Assembly (NCBI GenBank): GCA_963965975.1
Contig: OZ014411.1
Location: forward strand, 6,991,001-7,055,000
DNA from: Xestospongia bergquistia
Lineage: Eukaryota; Porifera; Demospongiae; Haplosclerida; Petrosiidae
Direction of reading: 5' to 3'
DNA length: 64,000 bases
Below the pieces are notes generated by a model, which saw only the letters and a program-made list of their open reading frames with translations, made no database searches and was not told where the DNA came from. A program made the position numbers and the translations under genes. Every line of letters starts with the position of its first letter. Position 1 is the first letter of the stretch. Below are positions 35,601 through 47,500 of the stretch, piece by piece.

Positions 35601-37634
35601 TGTTTAGGAAATTGGAAAGAAAAGTACAGAAAATCGTTTACAAGGAGGGTCTGTAGCTTGGGGTTATTGGCTAGCAAACAAGTTAGTTTTCAAAAGTCAT
35701 GTTACTAGGCACTGACATTTTTGTAGTATTGTATTTAAAAACCTACGTGACAAAATTGGACTTGATCGCTGTCGAGTTGCTGTAAGTATATATGTCACTA
35801 CATTTATTACCATTTATTACAATGACTTTTAAGTACAGTATAACACATATTACTCCACAGATTGTATATTGAATGAGCCAATACAGTATTTGAGCCATGA
35901 ATGGTTTGCCATTTTTATTTTTATTATGCAAAGGTGTCATATTCTTTAATTTTTATAAACCTATATCACTATTTTACATTAGGGGCTATTGTACCTTATT
36001 TTAATGTAATGTATAAGTGATGTATTATTTACTGTTTATGAAAATATCTTTATGAACTGTCTCTTATTATTAATAGATATCTGCAGCTGCTCCTCTGCCA
36101 ATGTCAGTTACTGAATTCTTTGGAGAATTTGATATTATTATTAATCAAGCATATGGCATGTCAGAGTGTACAGGAGTTAGTACAATGACTAAAGATGGTA
36201 GGTCTATTTTTATTGTAGTAAGTGTAGTCAATCCACTTAGATTGAAGTGGTATAAATAATTAATATTATAGAGTTATATTAACCCTCAATGATTGTCAAT
36301 CTATAATAACTAGTCATAATTTTATTGTGTAAAAGTAATGATAGTATGAGATATCTACAAATAATGACTTTTAGAGAGTTGTTTTACTTCAATGATGCTC
36401 TATGTAGTGAACAGTTTAACTTATTTCAGTACCTCATTTGTATTAATTTCATTATAGAGAGTTATAAACGTGGTTCTGTTGGTCATTCAATGGATGGTAT
36501 TGAAGTAAAGATTCATGAACCTGATGAAAATGGTGATGGAGAGATATGCTTTCGTGGTCGTCATGTATTCATGGGATACTTAAATCAAGAGGAAAAAACT
36601 AGGGAAGCTATTGATGATGATGGCTGGTTGCATTCTGGTGATATTGGAAGAGTTGATAGTGATGGTATGTACTTGTATTTGGATTACAATACATTTATTT
36701 TAATGTTTGTACTAACAACAGGCTATTTTTATATTACTGGACGATCCAAGGAAATCATAATCACTAAAGGAGGAGAGAATATTGCTCCAGTCCCTATTGA
36801 AGAAGTGAGTTTATTAAATACTGATTAATTAATAATAGATTTCCATATGATGGTTAGTGTATGAAGGATCATATTCGTTGCATAAGCAATGTCATGATTG
36901 TTGGAGATGATCAACGTTACTTGACAATGTTAGTTACTCTAAGATGTGAGGTAAGAACACATAGAAATTATTACTTAACTCTCTCTTTATTCTAAACAGC
37001 TTGATGATTCACGTAATCCAACAGATGACTTGGATACCATTGGTAAACTTGTCATGAACGAAATTGGTTCAACTGCCTTAACAGGTATGTCTACGATATA
37101 TTGAGGAATAAATCATAACATTTTATTTACTTGTAATGTGTAGTAAAATCAAAGACATTCCAATCAATAGATGTAGTTTAGTCATTTAGTTAACTATCTG
37201 TTGTTCTTATGTACTTTGTAGGAAGGTCTGTTGATTTTCTACTTGTATCATTTTTTGGTAATCATTAGCAATAATGATTATTTAAATAAATATTTGTCAA
37301 TAATTTATTCATTAAATAGTAATTACTGTCATGAATTGTTGTCTGCTATTTTAGTATCTGCTGCTAGAACAGATCCTGCTGTTATTCAGTATATAAAAGG
37401 AGGTATGGAAGCTGCGAATGATAAAGCTGTCAGTAGAGCAGCACGAGTTCAGGTAATGATCTATACATTTTTATAATATATATCCACTTGCATACATTCC
37501 TTATTTAGAAATTTGCTATTTTGCCAGCTGATTTTAGTATTGGTAATGGTGAATTGACTCCAACTATGAAGTTGAAAAGAAGTGTTGTTCTACAAAAGTA
37601 TCAAGATACTATTGAAGAGATGTATTCTGAATAA
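29686..37634 (+). CDS. ACSBG: Bubblegum-type long-chain acyl-CoA synthetase (ACSBG-A), complete, 18 exons
   Basis: Exons: 29686-29739, 31115-31378, 31551-31593, 32117-32199, 32385-32510, 32813-32911, 32991-33062, 34428-34568, 34659-34778, 35608-35681, 35727-35781, 36077-36197, 36458-36664, 36722-36804, 36858-36950, 37000-37084, 37355-37452, 37509-37634. They join in phase to about 646 residues, the usual length for the family. Motifs in order: [22 protein letters not shown], the ATP/AMP signature [21 protein letters not shown], the adenylate-binding [34 protein letters not shown] and the C-terminal LTPTMKLKR with the catalytic-position Lys. The enzyme activates long-chain fatty acids to acyl-CoA using ATP. 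No signal peptide. The AATAAA at 37630-37635 overlaps the stop codon. Introns 1, 7 and 9 are large and carry repeats. Paralogue of ACSBG-B. Confidence 0.95.
30591..31040. repeat. 79-bp tandem repeat, about 6 units, in ACSBG-A intron 1
   Basis: The string ATTATGTTATTAGCTGTATA starts at 30601, 30680, 30759, 30838, 30917 and 30996, spaced exactly 79 bp, and the units are essentially identical. It lies wholly in intron 1, ending shortly before the exon 2 acceptor. Confidence 0.95.
32608..32690. repeat. 13-bp tandem repeat in ACSBG-A intron 5
   Basis: About six copies of TAACTAATAGTAG and its variant TAACTAATAATAG. Confidence 0.85.
33063..34427 (+). other. Large intron 7 of ACSBG-A
   Basis: 1365 bp between exons 7 and 8. 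It contains an inverted repeat at 33789-33866. The short open frames here (such as 33597-33881) have no exon context and are judged non-coding. Confidence 0.6.
33789..33866. repeat. Inverted repeat in ACSBG-A intron 7
   Basis: The left arm CCAATAGTTGAAGCCATGAA matches the reverse complement of the right end (TTTATGGCTTCAATTATTGG) with few mismatches. The loop is about 35 bp. Confidence 0.7.
34779..35607 (+). other. Intron 9 of ACSBG-A
   Basis: 829 bp, AT-rich. No element recognised. Confidence 0.6.
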
Positions 37635-37925
37635 ACATGGTTTGTTGTTGTTTACTTTTTGAACTGTAAAGAATCAGTCATTACATTTTACTAATTTAAT
37701 GTTTTAGGTTTTTGTAACAAGTCTTATTATACATTAATGCCTTTTGTTGTTGTGTTTACTTATTTTGTAATAATAGCTATATTTCACTAAGTTGTTATTT
37801 GAAACTGTCAATTTAATTTGAAAATTCTTACAATACCAGCACTACCTAACAATGCATGTATACTACTTAAATACCAGTGACCATTATATATTAATATCAA
37901 CTATACCAGAATGTCTATATTACCT

Positions 37926-38590
37926 CACAAACGATGAAACTTAACATGTCTTGCTCACTTATGGATTGACAGGACTTGTGTCTGTTTTCATTTGCCTATT
38001 GACTGTAATTTTGGCCTTTGTTTTCAAACTTTTTCAAAAGGTTCTGTATCAATTGGCTGTGTACCAGGTAGTTTCTACACTTATTTTAGGGATTATATGC
38101 AGTCTACAACTAGTGTCTCTAGATATTAACAAAAATGTTAACTCTCCAGATTATGATAAACTATGTATACCTCAAATAATATATATTGCTTTCATGACAG
38201 TTTCTTTAATTTGTCATGAAACTAGTATTTATTGTTTGGGTCACTATTCACGTTTTTGTGTATTCTGTATGGCTAGAAAAGCTAGAGGTGATTTATGTAT
38301 TATCTTCCATACTTATTGGACTTGCTATGGGAACAGTACCTTTATTTACAGATACATATGGTCAAGCTGGGCCATAGTGTTGGATTGAAAACCGTAGGAA
38401 TTCACGTGTAGAGTCTGAGATTTCATTTGGTGGAGAAATTCAACGTTTTTATATTTGGTTTGGTCCAGCTGTTGCAGTTTTTTTTATTAATGTTACTATT
38501 TGTTGTGGTAATGCTAGTTTACTAATTTGCAAAATGCACTTTAAGAAATGTTTGAATTTAAAAGAATCCATACCTTTATTATTATACTAG
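37926..38590 (+). pseudogene. Truncated copy of the 7TM receptor-like gene at 43.2 kb
   Basis: Aligns with 43272-43930. The start codon segment is missing; similarity begins at ACAAACGA inside the N-terminal codons. TM1 (TYGLTGLVSVFICLL) and TM2 (LAVYQVVSTLILGII) read in one frame. An indel near 38200 then shifts the frame, a TAG at 38368 replaces a Trp codon, and similarity ends after TM5, so TM6 and TM7 are absent. It begins within 300 bp of the ACSBG-A stop. Clearly inactive, but it preserves the frame at the two positions where the other copy is broken. Confidence 0.85.
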
Positions 38591-39205
38591 CAACACAATA
38601 AACAGTAGCTTATTATCCAGATATCTGGCCACATAAGACTAATAGTGGACTCAGCTTAGCCATTAAAATCCCTAAATTGTCTATCAGTAACAACATATCA
38701 AACCAGGTAAAGTCACTAAGTTGGTCTGCATATATTCAAATTTAACAATAAAGGCTGTGTCTACAGACACAGCAGAAAACACAATACTTCAATATGAAAT
38801 TAATGCTATACACTAGACCCTAACACTAAACCTAGGAACCTAACTGCATTAATTTCACATTAAAGTATGTTCTTTCTGAACAGTAAAATTTTATACATTA
38901 TATATATAATTGTTTATGTAATTATGAATCTTCTCTGTAAACACTGGACAATATGGAAATCCTCATACCTCTGTGTTCAAGAAACTATAAGAATTCAATA
39001 AACTACCTTAAGTTAACATGGTGGACTTAAAGGAGATGTGTCTCTCTGCTTCACCTGCCTGTTAACTTTTATATACATTATTTTGTGTCTTTTCCTTTCC
39101 GTAAAATTGTGACGACCACCAATAAAAACTTAGCTAATCACTAATATGTGGCTCGTTATTAGAACGCCCACAAGTATAGCTAGCCACACCTACATATGCT
39201 GTATT
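38591..39205. other. Intergenic; presumed promoter of the oxygenase gene
   Basis: AT-rich spacer between the 7TM pseudogene and the oxygenase start. No core promoter element recognised. Confidence 0.35.
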
Positions 39206-41679
39206 ATGCAGTATCTCCCAGTTGTAGATTTTTCTTCACCAAATAGAGAGGAGAATGCACGCAAACTCATTGAAATTATGGAGACTGTGGGTTTTCTTTA
39301 CCTGGATAATGTTCCTGGTTATGACAGATGCGTTGAAGAGGAGTTATTTGAATTGAATAAATGGTTTTTCAACCTTCCTTATAATAAGAAAAAGGAAGTT
39401 GCCAGGAGAAAGTACAACAAAACTAGTAAAATTGTTTATAGAGGATACTTTGGTTTGGACAAAGACTACAGTTCATATAAAGAAGGAATAGAGTTTGGAC
39501 AGGATGAAACCACTTTTCCAGGATATAAGGAAGATCATGAAGAGTTTATTCATGGTTATCCACTAACTGAACATAATGTATGGCCCCAACCAAGTCCAGA
39601 AGATGATGAGAATGAAAGACAAAAATATGCCTTGTTCAAAGAAAAAATGATCAACCATTACAGGTAACTCTTATCTACTAATGTAACTATTAAATTTATA
39701 AAGATATCACATTGTAATTAGTCCCTCTCTGAACAACTTGCATTAATGTAGAATATCTCTTATACTAATTGTACCTGATTAATTTAAAATGCCTCCCTAT
39801 TGACATGAACAAATGAATTACTAAGTACAAATCGTGATAATGAAGTATCCAGCAATGAGCAACAGGGTAGACTCTCTATACCTTTCTTTGTCGACACATA
39901 ATGACTTGTTTTGTGATGATTTCTTCAGTAGGTTACATTTGCTTTATATTAGTTTTTACCTAATACTGTTTGTTTTGACTGGGAAATAAATTTCTGTTCT
40001 GGGAGATAAATTTCCTACAACATGTCTAGCTTCCTTATAAACACTAATGTCATGGGGAAATTATATGTCACACACATGCATTATTTGGTAAAAGTGTTTG
40101 TAAAAGAATAAAATACAATCACAAATCATAATTATGTTTGTCTTAATATCTTAAACATGATTATATAACATGAAATAGAAGGAGATCTGTTTCTAGACTC
40201 CTCTCTATTATGCCATCCTATAAGACTTTACTGTGTTAATTAATGTAACAATAGAACCCATTTCAAAATACATATTACTAATAATCTATTAATTAATATA
40301 GGTTAATGATGGATGTATCTATTGAGTTCTTACACCTCTTTGCTATGGGGCTTAGTTTGCCAGAGACATACTTTGATCACTTGTTTATACCTAGCACTTT
40401 ATCTACTTTACGTCCTCAACATTATCCTCCTCGTGACTTTACCACTCCACCTTCAGCTATTGAAGATGGACAAATTGTTGTGTGTGGGACACATGCTGAC
40501 TGTGTCTACGCTACATTTTTGGTGACCTTTCATTACACAGGTAAATATAAATTGACAATAAAATGTGTGCCAATCATCTAATCATGTCATTTACCTATTA
40601 ACTAGTGTTCTGTCAATTAACGTACAATGTATAATAGTGCCAGATTAACATAAGTATATATCATAATTCTTCTAAAGATCTGTTACTCTAAACTCAAAAA
40701 TGAATAATTATTTTACAATTTTAATTCCATACTAACTCTATAAATTCACCCATGGGAATTTTATTCCAATATTATTCTAATTGATCACAAACCTTTACTT
40801 CAACAACATGGTTAAATTATGGAGTGATAGTTGAAGCTCCACATCCAGATAACATTTGTTTATATTGCCTCTAATATTGTCAAAATCACTTATTGTCCAA
40901 ACCAAAATTGAAATTTTTACCTCTAAAACTCATGTTCAAAAGGTACTTTCCTCAAAAATTTAACATGGCAAAATTAATTGTTTAGAAGTGAATACAATAC
41001 ATGTAATCTCCAGTATTAAGATAGCACATAATGTAAACAATATTTTTCTAATAAAGTTTGTACAAACTTTGTTTTATCTCAACAACCAACACTAAAGATT
41101 ATGAACAAATCAAACATTTTATAGAATATGACAATTACTCAAGTGTTATAGAAAGAGTCCTTAGCAATAGCCAATCAAACAATACCAACAGGTCTTAATG
41201 AAATGATATCTTCTTACTGGAGATCTCATCAGCAGGCACAGCTAGAGTACATCATTCAGAATCCAATATTACATGATCAGTTTTTATATTCCATGTTTAT
41301 AACCTATAATATTTGTCCAGATCTATTTTAATATTTTATTTTGTCACAAGGTCTTCAGATTTTACTGAATAATGGTAACTGGTTCAATGTTGCTCCAAGA
41401 CCTGGATCTTTTATAGTTAACTTAGGAAAAATGCTTGCAGAATCAACTGGGTGGAAAGTGAAGGCTACAAAACATCGTGTTATTGAGACTGGTGGTGACC
41501 GATATAGTTTGCCATTCTTTTTTGAGCCTGGTTTTAATGCCATGGTACCTCGATCGTTACCTACTTGTAGTGATGAATCATCCAGTGAAACTCAATATAT
41601 TCAGTATGGACCATGGCTAATGGAAAATATGAAGAAATATGCTGAATTTGGAGATTTGTTGAAAATAGCAAAAAAGTGA
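39206..41679 (+). CDS. 2-oxoglutarate/Fe(II) oxygenase, isopenicillin-N-synthase-like family
   Basis: Three exons (39206-39663, 40302-40540, 41351-41679) join to 341 residues. The start at 39206 (MQYLPVVDFS) was chosen because family members begin with the PVIDFS-type strand; an ATG 60 bases upstream only adds a basic tail. The N-terminal DIOX_N-like domain has VGFLYLDNV. The catalytic domain has the iron ligands His and Asp in CGTHADC, the distal His in ATKHRV and the 2OG-binding Arg-x-Ser in RYSLPFF, so the active site is complete. GSFIVNLGKM is the usual family strand. Predicted soluble oxygenase using O2 and 2-oxoglutarate on an unknown substrate. The name of the family does not imply penicillin synthesis. 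ATTAAA near 41835 may be the poly(A) signal. Confidence 0.9.
40541..41350 (+). other. Intron 2 of the oxygenase gene
   Basis: 810 bp, AT-rich. No repeat or gene recognised. Confidence 0.6.
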
Positions 41680-42049
41680 AAGTGAACTAGTACCTTTATA
41701 AAATATAACTAATGTTATATTTAATTTTTCTCATTTGCTGTTTATAATGTATAATTTACGTGTATATTTGCTGTTTAAAATACTTGAGTATATTAATTTT
41801 ATGTTAAATGTAATTCTTTACACTTGAATGAACATATTAAACTCCAAGTGTAGAATTACTCTAACATCTATGCTCTGAGTAAGAAGCATTTTGAATATGG
41901 AAAATATCTTGTCTGGAGACACAAGAGAAACTATCAAAGACTACATGAGACTGTGAGAGAATATCAGAGACTAACAGAAAATATAAAGCAGAGACTGCAT
42001 GTACTGCATAAGACTGCTAGAGGGAAGCAGTGACTATAAGAGACTAGCA
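41680..42049. other. 3' flank of the oxygenase gene
   Basis: No gene. A purine-rich segment at 41880-42060 with recurring GAGACT words is the only visible structure. Confidence 0.4.
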
Positions 42050-42602
42050 GACACACATTAATATACAATGGACACTGGTATTTAAGTAGTATACATGCAA
42101 ATTTGTATTGTTAGGTAGTGCTGGTATTGTAAGAATTTTCAAATTAAATTTATACATTTACAGATATAGCCATTATTACAAAATAAGTACACTCAACAAC
42201 AAAAGGCATTAAGGTATAATAAGACTAGTTACAAAAACCTAACACATTAAAACTAAAACTAGTAAAATATAATGACTTTTATTTACAGTTCAAAAAGTAA
42301 ACAATAACAAACATGTCTTATTCAGAATACACTCTTCAATAGTATCTTGATATTTTTGTAGAACAACACTTCTTTTCAACTTCATAGTTGGAGTCAATTC
42401 ACCATTACCAATACTAAAATCAGCTGGCAAAATAGCAAATTTCTAAATAATAAATGTATGCGAGTGGATATATTTTATAGAAATATATATATCATTACCT
42501 GAACTTGTGCTGCTCTACTGATAGCTTTCTCATTTGCAGCTTCCATACTTCCTTGTACATACTGAATAACAGCAGGATCTGTTCTAGCAGCACATACTAA
42601 AA
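42050..42602 (-). pseudogene. Inverted partial copy of ACSBG-A: exons 17 and 18 plus 3' UTR
   Basis: On the minus strand, 42596-42499 matches ACSBG-A exon 17 (98 bp in both) and 42442 onward matches exon 18, with motifs [25 protein letters not shown] and [14 protein letters not shown] small deletion changes the end of exon 18, so the frame passes the ACSBG-A stop and ends some 10 codons later. The match continues through the 3' UTR to about 42050. No other synthetase exons lie upstream, so this is a 5'-truncated, inverted duplicate 4.2 kb from its source. Confidence 0.9.
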
Positions 42603-42916
42603 TTATAAATAATTACTCATGAGTATTATGATTATCGACAAATACATAATTATTGAATATTATAATAACTCTAAATGTTGTAGCATGTGATTGGACCAAT
42701 GCATAAAGAAATTATTGATAGTTTCCAGCTTTCTATACATGCATGAACATATACTTCCTTAAACAGTATCTTCCATTTCAAGAATTATAGCACCTTTGCA
42801 TAATTGTTCATAACTTTAATGTGCAATGTATATCCATACTATCTTGTTTGCATTCTTTGTATTGGACTGATATTGCCCATCACTACATTATGTAAATTTT
42901 TAGAAAATGGTTTCTT

Positions 42917-43051
42917 TATTTATATGTGACCTGATTCGGAATAAGGGAGGATTTCTGTCAAAACATCATGACCGTTTTTCGGTCCATTTGCACAATCTGG
43001 TCACAAATGTCTTGCCAGAAGTGATCCCTTATTGCGGATCAGGTCATATAC
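42917..43051. mobile_element. Palindromic MITE, copy 2
   Basis: Ends TATGTGACCTGATTCGGAAT and ATTGCGGATCAGGTCATATA are reverse complements with few mismatches, about 130 bp in total. Same family as 1095-1351 and 55893-56095. It contains the outer module only. Confidence 0.8.
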
Positions 43052-43228
43052 GTTTACTTAATTTTTTAAATGCAAATTTTTTAATAGCTAATAAGTAATA
43101 GATAAAGCTGTAACATGCTGGATGGCACAATAAAATTAATTATAGTTATTAAACCGGAATAAGCTCTATTAATAATTATATTTTTAAAGAGGGAGGGGGA
43201 GGGGTGGCAACGCGAGACTCCCAAGGAA

Positions 43229-44278
43229 ATGGATGAAATTGTTACTCTCAATTTCTCCTGTACTTCACCGTTAACAAACGAGAAAACTCGACATGTCTTG
43301 CTCACTTATGGATTGACAGGACTTGTGTCTGTTTTCATTTGTCTATTGGCTGTAATTCTGACGTTTGTATTCAAACTATTTCAAAAGGTTTTTGTACCGG
43401 TTGGCTGTGTACCGGGTAGTTTCTGCACTTATTTTAGGGATTATACGCAGTCTACAACTCGTGTCTCTAGATACTAACAAAAATGTTAACTCGTCAGATT
43501 ATGATAAATTCTGTATCTCAATTGCTTTCATGACAGTGTCTTTGTCATGGATGAAACTAGTATTTACTGTTTGGGTCACTATTCACGTTTTTGTGTATTC
43601 TGTATGGCTAAAAAAAATGGAAAAGCTAGAGGTGCTTTATGTAATATCTTCCATACTTATTGGACTTGCTATAGGAGCAGTACCTTTATTTACAGATACA
43701 TATGGTAAGCTGGACCATGGTGTTGGATTGAAAATCGTAGGAACTCATGTGTAGAGTCTGAGATCAGATTTAGTGGGGAAATTCAACAGATTTATCTTTG
43801 GTTTGGTCCAGCTGTTGTAGTTCTCCTACTATTGTTACTGCTTGTTGTAGTAATGCTAATTATACTGCACTTTAAGAAATGCTTGAATTTAAAAGAAGAA
43901 TCCATACCCTTATTAAATACTTTATTAAACAAACAAAAAGAAGCTATGTGTTTATCATTACCTTTGTTAGCTTATCCTCTTATATTTTGTGCCTTGATTA
44001 TTATACCAATATCAAATCGTTTGTATGAAGCTGTATCAAAGAAGTCCAACTATCCATTATTCTTAGCAAGTGCTTTTTGTATTCCTGCTATGGGTTGTGC
44101 TGCTGGGATAGCTTTAATTGTTCACATCATTTTCCCTAAATGTTCTGCATTCAAACAGCTATCAACTGATTTGGAACAGCAGCAACAAGTAATGAGATCT
44201 AGAAATGTGTCAACAGCTACTACTACACACACTGTACTACTCAGAGAGAGTGATTTTGAAAACTCTACTACCAACTGA
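43229..44278 (+). CDS. Seven-transmembrane receptor-like gene, single exon with two frame breaks
   Basis: The start MDEIVTLNFSCTSPL gives a short N-terminus without signal peptide, then seven hydrophobic segments: TYGLTGLVSVFICLL, VVSALILGII, FMTVSL through VWVTIHVFVYSVWL, VISSILIGLAIGAVPLF, WFGPAVVVLLLLLLLVVV, LAYPLIFCALIIIPI, ASAFCIPAMGCAAGIALIVH. The tail is Ser/Thr/Gln-rich. Against the 37.9-kb copy it has one extra base near 43390 (T-run) and one missing base near 43706, so the frame goes off and comes back. AATAAA at 44294 lies just after the stop. Total about 349 residues if both are corrected. It may be a live gene with sequence errors or an early pseudogene. GPCR-like by topology; subfamily not recognised. 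Confidence 0.6.
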
Positions 44279-44544
44279 ACACTTGTTTGTAATAATAAAG
44301 ACATTCATAGTCTTAGACATTGAGTGTATACATGTCACTGTTACATTCTTACACATGATATCAGTTTTAAATACATAAGCAGATGGACATGTAGTCAAAT
44401 TTTCCTCAATACTTTTATTAAGTGTAAGTGTATCAATTTTATAAATCCATTAACTTTATATTATATATAGCATTATCATGTTAACCAAAAAGGAAACTAA
44501 ATTGTTACATTTGTAATAATGTTTTCTTTATTAAGTTGAGCAGA

Positions 44545-47500
44545 TTATGAGTACATGTGGTTTATTTCTGCCTGATACTTTTGTAATATGACCTTCCTTT
44601 TCATTTTCATCGTAGGAGTTAAGTCTCCAGCTTCTAAACTAAAGTCCACAGGAAGGATGGTGAATTTCTGTGGTTAGGTTTAATATAAATTACATAATTC
44701 AATAATGACAAATAATCTATTGCTTAAACATTGAAGACAAACATGTTAGCAATCAATAACTATGATTGGTTTCAGTAGAATAGCTTATTTTGTAGTCATT
44801 ATAAATCATTCAGTTACTATGAGATTAATCAATAAAATCTATCAACTATTAAATGTTTTTGGTAGTCAGTACTTCAATAATAATTTAAATTACCTGTATT
44901 TGGGCAGCTCGACTGACAGCTTTTACATTTGCACGTTCCATTCCTTGATGTATATGCTGAATGACAATAGGATCAGTCCTAGCAATGGACACTGTCAGAA
45001 ATAAATGTTTTTAATAATATAAAAGTATACAAACCTTTCTTAGCTTCAGATCCAATTTCATTCATTATTTGTTTGGCAATAGGGTCTAGCTCATCAGTTG
45101 GATTACGGTCATTATCAAACTATAGCATAAATGTTATGAATTAAAACAAGCAATCTTTTTACTCTTATACCTCACAACGTAGAGTAACCAACATCGTAAG
45201 AAAACGTTGGTCATCTCCTACAACAACAACGTTACTCAAAAGACGATTATGTTCTTTCATTTTCTAATATGATCAAAGATTAAAATACATGTGAGCAAAT
45301 AAATCTTATTCTCTCACTTCTTCAATAGGTACTGGAGCTATGTTTTCTCCTCCCTTAGTAATGATTAATTCCTTCAAACGACCAGTGATAAAATAAAACC
45401 CTTAATGAAAAGAGTAAGTTGATGTCACTTTACATTTTGTAATTGTGTGTATGCTTATGGTAGAACATGATTGTTTGGCCTTCAACTATTTCTATTGCTA
45501 TGAAACTTTGGTATTTTCAACAAAAACACCAGGTATCGCATTAAACTAAGTATTGTGAGCTTAATTCCATTGTATGTGTGAAAGATGTAAACATGTTTTT
45601 TTGTTTTTTTGTTACTCAAAGTAATACCATGTCATAAAATCTTAGACTACTTTATTTAATAGAAACTTAAACTCACCATCTTGATCAATTCGACCAATAT
45701 CTCCTGAATGTAGCCATCCCTCTTCATCAATAGCTTCCTTTGTTTTATCCTCATCATGTAAGTATCCCATAAAAACATGACGGCCACGAAAACATATCTC
45801 TCCTTCACCATATTCATCAGGATTATCTATCTTCATTTCAGTCCCAGGCATTGGAGTACCAGCGGCTCCAGGTTTGTAATGACCTGAAAGTAAGTTTGAT
45901 TGTTTTAGTAATATGATTGTACAATTAACCTTTTTTATTGTAAGTAGCTACTCCAGTACACTCTGACATGCCATATAACTGATAGATAGGAATATCAAAA
46001 TCTCCTAAGAACTCTGTCACTGCCATTGGAAGAGGAGCAGCACCAGATATCTGTGTAGAAAGCAATAACAAAGTATCCTTCATAATAAAAAGAAACAAAA
46101 AGCTCACAACATCACGGCAGCGATCAAGACCAATCTTCTCTCTTAAATTTTTGTAGACCAACCTATATATAGAAATAAAACAGTTATTATACTATTAGAA
46201 TTAGAGTTTACTTAAATGAATGGACTATTTTGTCAATGTTTCTAATTTGATTAGGATATATATTATATTCAGGTTATATCATTATAGACAGTTGTAGATG
46301 CAAAATCCTCTAACAATTAGAACTGAACTCCATCTTTTTATCTTACTTATTTGCAAGTGTATATCCAAAGGCTTCACTACCACCTCTTAAACGATTAGCT
46401 TGAGTTCTCCTACCAATGCTCTAAAAAGAGGGTATGACTTAAAGGTCTTTATAACAAATATCTCTTTCCATACCTTAGATGTTTCTATGATAAACTTTTT
46501 AATTCCTTTGGCATCACTCATCTGTGCCTCTAAAGCATCTTTGAACTTTTCATACACACGAGGAACACTAACAAGTTGTGTTGGTCTCACTTCCTATATA
46601 AGTACCATTGTAAGTCTGGGAAGTGATGTACATGTATATACCAGTAAAGTATCTTTAAGTGTTCCCTTTAATGCATCAGGTTGGGCAAAGTTAATAACAA
46701 ATCCAGTTAAACTTGGTGTTATTATGTCAGCCATTTGTCCAGCAATGTGACTCAAAGGTAAAAAGCTGACATAAGATTCCATCTACAATGAATGAAAAGA
46801 TAGGATAAGACCTTTATGTTTAGCTTTAACCTCATTCATTTCACCAAATTGAGCAATTTTCCTAGCAGACCATGTGATGTTATCATGACTCAGCATCACT
46901 CCCTAGTCATTGCATTATTGTAGTAATACTACACATTATTGTGCTGACTTTGGGTAGTCCTGTAGTACCAGAAGTATACACAAGACTTGCACAATGGTTG
47001 ACTTTCAGATTGTCCACTCGTGTAGAGAGATATTCATCAGACATATCCTTAAAAGACATAAAAAGCATAATAGTATCAGTAATTTAATATATAATCTGTA
47101 ATGTCTTGATGATTTTTGGAAAGTACTACATAGTAGAGGTGGAAAATGTAATAATTTACCCTTATTGCTTCATTTTGCTTTCTGCTGTTGTGATACTTAT
47201 TTAATCATAGTATATATATATCCTAGTATATCCTAGTATGTCCTAGTATATGTTAGTATATCCTAGTATATCCTAGTATATCCTAGTATATCCTACTATA
47301 GCTAGAATATGCTAGTTTGTATTGACATTCTGAGAACTTCACAAATCTGTATGTGCTTTACATATACTATACTATGTTTTATCACTTACTCTCCCTATTT
47401 CCATAAACTCTTCCCAAGTTAACACCCCTAGAGTTTTTGCTTCTGGATCAATAGTTTCCTCATTTTCAGGAAGATACTTTACAATGGCTTTGAGATCAGG

